NCBI GenBank assembly: GCA_025966355.1
Contig: JAICWZ010000056.1
Location: 1-8,814 of the forward strand
From: Thermomicrobiaceae bacterium
GTDB lineage: Bacteria > Chloroflexota > Chloroflexia > Thermomicrobiales > Thermomicrobiaceae
Direction: 5' to 3'
DNA: 8,814 nucleotides
Shown: piece after piece, positions 5,657 to 8,814 of the stretch
How the letters are laid out: every line of letters starts with the position of its first letter
Numbering within the stretch: position 1 is the first letter of the stretch
Notes under the pieces: model-generated
What the model was told of the DNA's origin: nothing
Seen by the model: the letters and a program-made list of their open reading frames with translations, nothing else
Databases searched by the model: none
Translations under genes and position numbers: made by a program

Positions 5657-8080
5657 CTACCGCCCGACCAGATCCTTGACGGTAGCGAACGAAAACCCCT
5701 TGTCGCGGAGATCGCGGATGATCTGAGGGAGGGCCTCGACATCCTTGTTGCCGCCCGCTTTGGTGATGTTGAAGAGGATGATGTCGCCCGGCTCGGCCTT
5801 GTTGGCAGAGGCGACCATGTCGGCCACCGTGCGACCTTCGGCCCAGCTTTCCGTATCGATCGACCAGAGGACGCTGACGCTATAGCCCGCCCTGGCCGCG
5901 GCATCGGCCACAGCGGTGCTGGTTCCGGTGTCCGTATCGCCGTAGGGCGGCCGGTAGTAGGGCGCCATGTCGACGCCGGTGATCTGCTTAATGACCTGGG
6001 CGTCGTGTGTGAGCTCCTCGGTCACCTGGGCGTTGCTGAGCGGACCGCTCTGGGTGCTCTCGCCGGTAAATGACTGGTAATCGTAGGTCGCGTTGATCAG
6101 CTGATTGCCGCCCGCCACGATCTCCTTGACCAGGTCGGGATTCGCCTCCGCCCAGTCACCGCGAAAGCCGAAGGTCGCATGGATATTCGCCTGCTTCAGC
6201 GCCGCCAGAATGGCGCGCAGCTTGGCCGGCGTCTCATCGTTGGAAGCCAGCGAGAAGGTGAGCGCGACCGCGCGTTTGTCGGTCGTCACCTGGCGCACCG
6301 TCAGCGGCGTTTGGGTCGAGGGCGTTGGCGTCGCGGTCGCGGTCGCAGCGGCCGTCGCGGTGGGCGAAGCGACCGTGGTCGGCGATGGCGCGGCGGTGGG
6401 CGTCGCCGCTGGGATCACGCCCGCGCTGTTCGTGGCGGGGCCGGTCGAACGCGCCTGGGCGTTCGTGTCGTTGCCGTCGGTACCTGAGAGGTGCAGCATG
6501 AAGATGGCGCCGATCAGCACGACGGCCAGTGCCGCGGCGAGACCGCTCAACACGGGGAACAGCCGGTAGCCGCCGCTCGCGGGCCGGTTGAAATTGGCGG
6601 TCGCGGAAAGCGGTTCACCCCTGGCCGGAGTGGCCACGACCAGAAACTGCAGCGGCGCGCCATCCGAGCGGCGGCGGCGATCGCGGACACTCAGCACGAT
6701 CGTGCGCGAGCGTCCCGGCTCGACCGTGACGATATCGGCGTTAAAGCGATAGGTCAGCAGATGTTCGGGATCGCTCGCCGCCAGCGTGTAGTGTGCGGTC
6801 GTGCCGCCTTCGTTAAAGAGATCGAGCTGATATTCGCGCTGGGCGCCGCTCGATGCGCCCATCAGCCGAATCGTGAGCGGCCCCGGCCGCTCCGGCAGGA
6901 TGACGGCCGCCGCGAAGGCAGTGTCGTTGACCGCGTCGCTCATGGCCGCATGAGCGAGAATGCGCAGCCGGTACTCGCCGGGCACGACCCGGCTCTCGCG
7001 ATCGAGGCTGACGTCCAGCGTTACCAGCTCCTGCTGCTCGGCATCGAGCCGCACGCGTCGCGGCACGTCGTCGGTCTGCACGACCGCCGACGGTTCGATC
7101 GCGACCAGAAATTCGTCGGTCGCGCTGCCGGCGTTCTCCACCATCACGCGCAGCTGACGTGTTTCGCCCGGCGCCAGCGCCACGCGATGATCTCGCGCGA
7201 TGAGGCGCACCGCCGCGCGCGGCACGTATTGGCTGGTCAGCGGCGGAATGGGCACCGCGCTCTCGGCGGCATCACCGGCCGGACCGGAGAGGCTGAGCGT
7301 TCGCACCGCGATGCCAAGCTTGGCGGCGCTGCCGTAGCGATCGTCCGGCTGCTCCGCCAGGCAGCGCAGGATGACCTCTTCCAGCGGCCGGGAGAGTTCC
7401 GGCTTCAGATCGCGCGGCGTGGGTGGGTCTGACCGGTCGGTATCGGAGCCGAAGGGCAAGCGGCCGGTGACAAACTGGTAGAGCACGACACCGAGCGCGT
7501 AAACGTCGCTCCGCTCGTCTGGCGCATCACCACGGCGCTGCTCCGGCGAGCGATAGGCGAGCGCACCGTCGACCGCGGCGTCGCCCAGCCAGCTGAGTCC
7601 GATATCACCGACCTTGAGCCGTTGCGTGCCGTCCTCGGACGTCAGCAGCAAATTATTCGGCGTGATATCGCCATGGATGAACCCCTGGTTGTGCGCGTAT
7701 TCGAGCCCTTCGGTCGCCTGGTCGATCAGGTCGAGACTCGTCTCGAGCGGCACCGAATCGCCCGACCCGGCGGCTTCGCGCACCAGCCGGCCGGCCGAAC
7801 CGTCTGCACAAAACTCCATCGCCAGGTAGAGCAGGCCATCCGCTTCACCAGCATCGTAGATCTCGACAAGATGCGGATGCCGAAGCCCGATCAGCTCGGT
7901 TGCCTGGCGCAGGAATCGTTCGCGAACGGCAGGATCGACGGCAAAGCGCTCGTGGAAGATCTTGAGCGCCGCCGGGCGGCCGAGCGTGAGGTGCGTGGCG
8001 CGATAGACGCGGCCCAGACGTCCGGAGCCGAGCAGCGCCTCGATACGATAGTTGCCGAGCGTCCGGCCGAACATCTCCAT
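5657..8080 (-). CDS. Transmembrane Ser/Thr protein kinase with extracytoplasmic degenerate polysaccharide-deacetylase (NodB) domain
   Basis: An 807-residue receptor-like kinase. Residues 11-262 are a Hanks-type kinase: glycine loop GSGRLG (18-23), K40, alpha-C E62, catalytic HGDITPNN (136-143), DIG (159-161), SPE (178-180) and SDVYALG (191-197). Residues about 290-396 and 400-497 look like two beta-sandwich, Ig-like segments. One hydrophobic helix spans 506-529, then a Thr/Pro/Ala linker (541-593). Residues 598-807 match the NodB polysaccharide deacetylase fold, including YRPPYG (709-714) and VLWSIDTESW (737-746). However, the metal ligands are substituted: TFDD is TFSL (608-611), HTxxH is ATYDY (664-668), and the late motif His is N771. 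It should phosphorylate Ser/Thr targets in the cytoplasm in response to an external signal. GGAGG lies 12 bp before the first ATG, a long spacing. It diverges from the SnoaL-like gene and converges on the SDR. Confidence 0.96.
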   Translation of the reverse strand: MEMFGRTLGNYRIEALLGSGRLGRVYRATHLTLGRPAALKIFHERFAVDPAVRERFLRQATELIGLRHPHLVEIYDAGEADGLLYLAMEFCADGSAGRLVREAAGSGDSVPLETSLDLIDQATEGLEYAHNQGFIHGDITPNNLLLTSEDGTQRLKVGDIGLSWLGDAAVDGALAYRSPEQRRGDAPDERSDVYALGVVLYQFVTGRLPFGSDTDRSDPPTPRDLKPELSRPLEEVILRCLAEQPDDRYGSAAKLGIAVRTLSLSGPAGDAAESAVPIPPLTSQYVPRAAVRLIARDHRVALAPGETRQLRVMVENAGSATDEFLVAIEPSAVVQTDDVPRRVRLDAEQQELVTLDVSLDRESRVVPGEYRLRILAHAAMSDAVNDTAFAAAVILPERPGPLTIRLMGASSGAQREYQLDLFNEGGTTAHYTLAASDPEHLLTYRFNADIVTVEPGRSRTIVLSVRDRRRRSDGAPLQFLVVATPARGEPLSATANFNRPASGGYRLFPVLSGLAAALAVVLIGAIFMLHLSGTDGNDTNAQARSTGPATNSAGVIPAATPTAAPSPTTVASPTATAAATATATPTPSTQTPLTVRQVTTDKRAVALTFSLASNDETPAKLRAILAALKQANIHATFGFRGDWAEANPDLVKEIVAGGNQLINATYDYQSFTGESTQSGPLSNAQVTEELTHDAQVIKQITGVDMAPYYRPPYGDTDTGTSTAVADAAARAGYSVSVLWSIDTESWAEGRTVADMVASANKAEPGDIILFNITKAGGNKDVEALPQIIRDLRDKGFSFATVKDLVGR
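6305..6457 (-). other. Low-complexity Thr/Pro/Ala linker coding segment of the kinase
   Basis: Encodes residues 542-592 of the kinase, just outside the predicted membrane helix. The densest part, 558-592, is almost entirely Ala, Thr and Pro with some Ser. It reads as a flexible wall-spanning spacer between membrane and NodB-like domain, and such a run is a probable site of length variation between strains. Confidence 0.7.
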
Positions 8081-8133
8081 CTCGTGGCGTCGCCTCCAGG
8101 TGCGGGTCTGATCGGTTCCCCGCCCGCGCTTCG

Positions 8134-8162
8134 ATTATCCCAACCTGTGACACGCGGCGCAA
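8134..8162 (-). promoter_or_regulatory. Candidate sigma-70-type promoter for the kinase gene
   Basis: On the minus strand, TTGCGC (8157-8162) and GATAAT (8134-8139) are separated by exactly 17 bp. The -10 matches consensus at five of six positions and lies 53 bp before the kinase start, leaving a leader of about 45 bases. The -35 is weak. Confidence 0.4.
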
Positions 8163-8258
8163 ACAGCATGCGAGGCGACAGGCAGCGTTGTTCGATGCGA
8201 AAATTGGCGGAACGATCGGGAAGATAGCCGCATGTATCGTGCAAGAAAGGATGCGTCG

Positions 8259-8657
8259 TTGACGAACGAATTGGGCGAGATCCGGGCATGGCTGGAGGAG
8301 TTTGCTGCGGCCGTTCGCGCCGTGGACTACGATCATGGGCGCACGATGTTTGCGCCGGAAGTCGTTGGGTTTGGCACTTATGCCGGGATGATCGCCGGTC
8401 TCGATCCACTGATCGCCGGGCAATGGCGCAACATCTGGGGGGTGACGCGCGGCTTCACCTTCCGGCTGGATGACCTGCACGCCGGTATCGCGGACGATCA
8501 GGCCTGGGTCGCCGTGCCGTGGGATTCCGAAGGCCAGCACGCCAACGGCGAGTGGTATCCCCGGCCCGGCCGCGCGACGATCGTGCTGGAGCAACGCGGC
8601 GGCCGCTGGCTGGCATTGCATACGCACATGTCGCTCTATCCGCCCACAAGCCGGTGA
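8259..8657 (+). CDS. SnoaL-like / NTF2-fold protein
   Basis: About 132 residues with the pattern of the NTF2-like superfamily (SnoaL, DUF4440 and ketosteroid-isomerase relatives): an amphipathic helix EIRAWLEEFAAAVRAVDYD, a segment with MFAPEVVGFGTY, then curved-sheet strands such as AWVAVPWDSEG and the late RATIVLEQRGGRWLALHTHMS. Family members are either small enzymes or ligand-binding proteins; the function here is unknown. An ATG in frame at 8232 would add nine residues but has no good ribosome-binding site. The TTG at 8259 has AAAGGA 7 bp upstream, the same arrangement as the formyltransferase start, so it is preferred. The gene diverges from the kinase across about 180 bp. It has no signal peptide or membrane segment. 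Confidence 0.78.
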   Translation: MTNELGEIRAWLEEFAAAVRAVDYDHGRTMFAPEVVGFGTYAGMIAGLDPLIAGQWRNIWGVTRGFTFRLDDLHAGIADDQAWVAVPWDSEGQHANGEWYPRPGRATIVLEQRGGRWLALHTHMSLYPPTSR

Positions 8658-8666
8658 ACGGACGCG

Positions 8667-8690
8667 AGGCGGGCCGTCAAGGCCCAGCCT
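8667..8690 (+). terminator. Possible terminator hairpin after the SnoaL-like gene
   Basis: AGGC-GGGCC, loop GTCAA, GGCCC-A-GCCT: a nine-pair stem with one bulged A, starting 9 bp after the stop codon. No T-tract follows, so intrinsic termination is uncertain. Confidence 0.3.
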
Positions 8691-8697
8691 GCGAGAC

Positions 8698-8706
8698 TGA
8701 TACAAT
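8698..8706 (+). promoter_or_regulatory. Extended -10 promoter candidate for the response regulator
   Basis: TGATACAAT matches the extended -10 form TGnTATAAT with one difference. No clear -35 is present, as is common for extended -10 promoters. It lies 62 bp before the start codon at 8769. Confidence 0.45.
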
Positions 8707-8768
8707 GAAGGTATCCTTGGTTGCGCATCGCGAATCGTTCGTGATCGACCTATCGAAGGATAGCGGCG

Positions 8769-8814
8769 ATGCCAGCAGTGACCCTACTCCTGATTGAGAA
8801 TGACCCGAAGATGG
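8769..8814 (+). CDS. Response regulator receiver domain protein, 5' end only
   Basis: Only the first 15 codons are in the window: MPAVTLLLIENDPKM. This matches the first strand and acidic pocket of response-regulator receiver domains (typical form ILLVEDDPKI). AAGGA lies 8 bp before the ATG, and an extended -10 candidate lies further upstream. The second acidic-pocket residue appears as N11 instead of Asp. The output domain and any partner sensor kinase lie outside the window, so the class of regulator is unknown. Confidence 0.65.
   Translation, partial: MPAVTLLLIENDPKM

Noticed and set aside
6491..7432. Long open frame of 313 codons on the plus strand opposite the kinase
   Set aside because: It lies wholly antisense to a convincing kinase gene, has no recognisable domain, and is Arg/His-rich as expected for a GC-rich shadow frame.
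7845..8705. Minus-strand open frame of 286 codons across the kinase start and the SnoaL-like gene
   Set aside because: It is out of frame with the kinase, overlaps two supported genes and shows no domain pattern.
8705..8797. Small frame starting MKVSLVAHRE before the response regulator
   Set aside because: It starts at the promoter's -10 element, lacks a ribosome-binding site and overlaps the response regulator start.

Overview
The window is GC-rich bacterial chromosome (roughly 60-65% GC by eye) with compact genes, good Shine-Dalgarno sites, two probable TTG starts and several hairpin-rich non-coding repeats. The mix of genes (a Hanks-type receptor kinase with a Thr/Pro-rich linker, a thioredoxin-like [2Fe-2S] ferredoxin, a FixX ferredoxin, an extended hypoxanthine phosphoribosyltransferase) and the palindromic repeats would suit a Chloroflexota or Thermomicrobia-like organism, or a GC-rich actinobacterial relative. 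That placement is an inference; there is no rRNA or marker gene to fix it.

Layout. Positions 15-1540 (minus) hold a two-gene unit: a thioredoxin-like [2Fe-2S] ferredoxin followed 29 bp later by a hypoxanthine phosphoribosyltransferase that carries an N-terminal PD-(D/E)XK-like domain. Positions 1541-1890 are non-coding and contain a 172-bp nested-palindrome element. Then come a proline iminopeptidase-type hydrolase (1891-2850, plus), a GGCT-like small protein (2918-3382, plus) and a convergent orphan fixX-type ferredoxin (3401-3715, minus). A 73-bp palindromic repeat (3785-3857) separates fixX from a plus-strand pair, a formyltransferase (3888-4769) and an SDR oxidoreductase (4802-5554). A second copy of the same repeat (5570-5646) lies between the SDR and a large convergent gene.

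That large gene (5657-8080, minus) is the most interesting object. It encodes an 807-residue one-pass membrane Ser/Thr kinase: an N-terminal kinase domain, two beta-sandwich-like segments, one transmembrane helix, a Thr/Pro/Ala linker, and a C-terminal NodB-type polysaccharide deacetylase domain outside the membrane. In the deacetylase domain every expected metal-binding residue is substituted. It looks like a receptor kinase whose sensor is a dead carbohydrate-active enzyme, comparable in logic, though not in sequence, to PASTA-domain PknB kinases. The window closes with a SnoaL-like protein (8259-8657, plus) and the first 15 codons of a response regulator (8769 onward).

Most genes look like independent metabolic or accessory units and not one pathway. 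No CRISPR array, tRNA, rRNA or transposase gene was seen.
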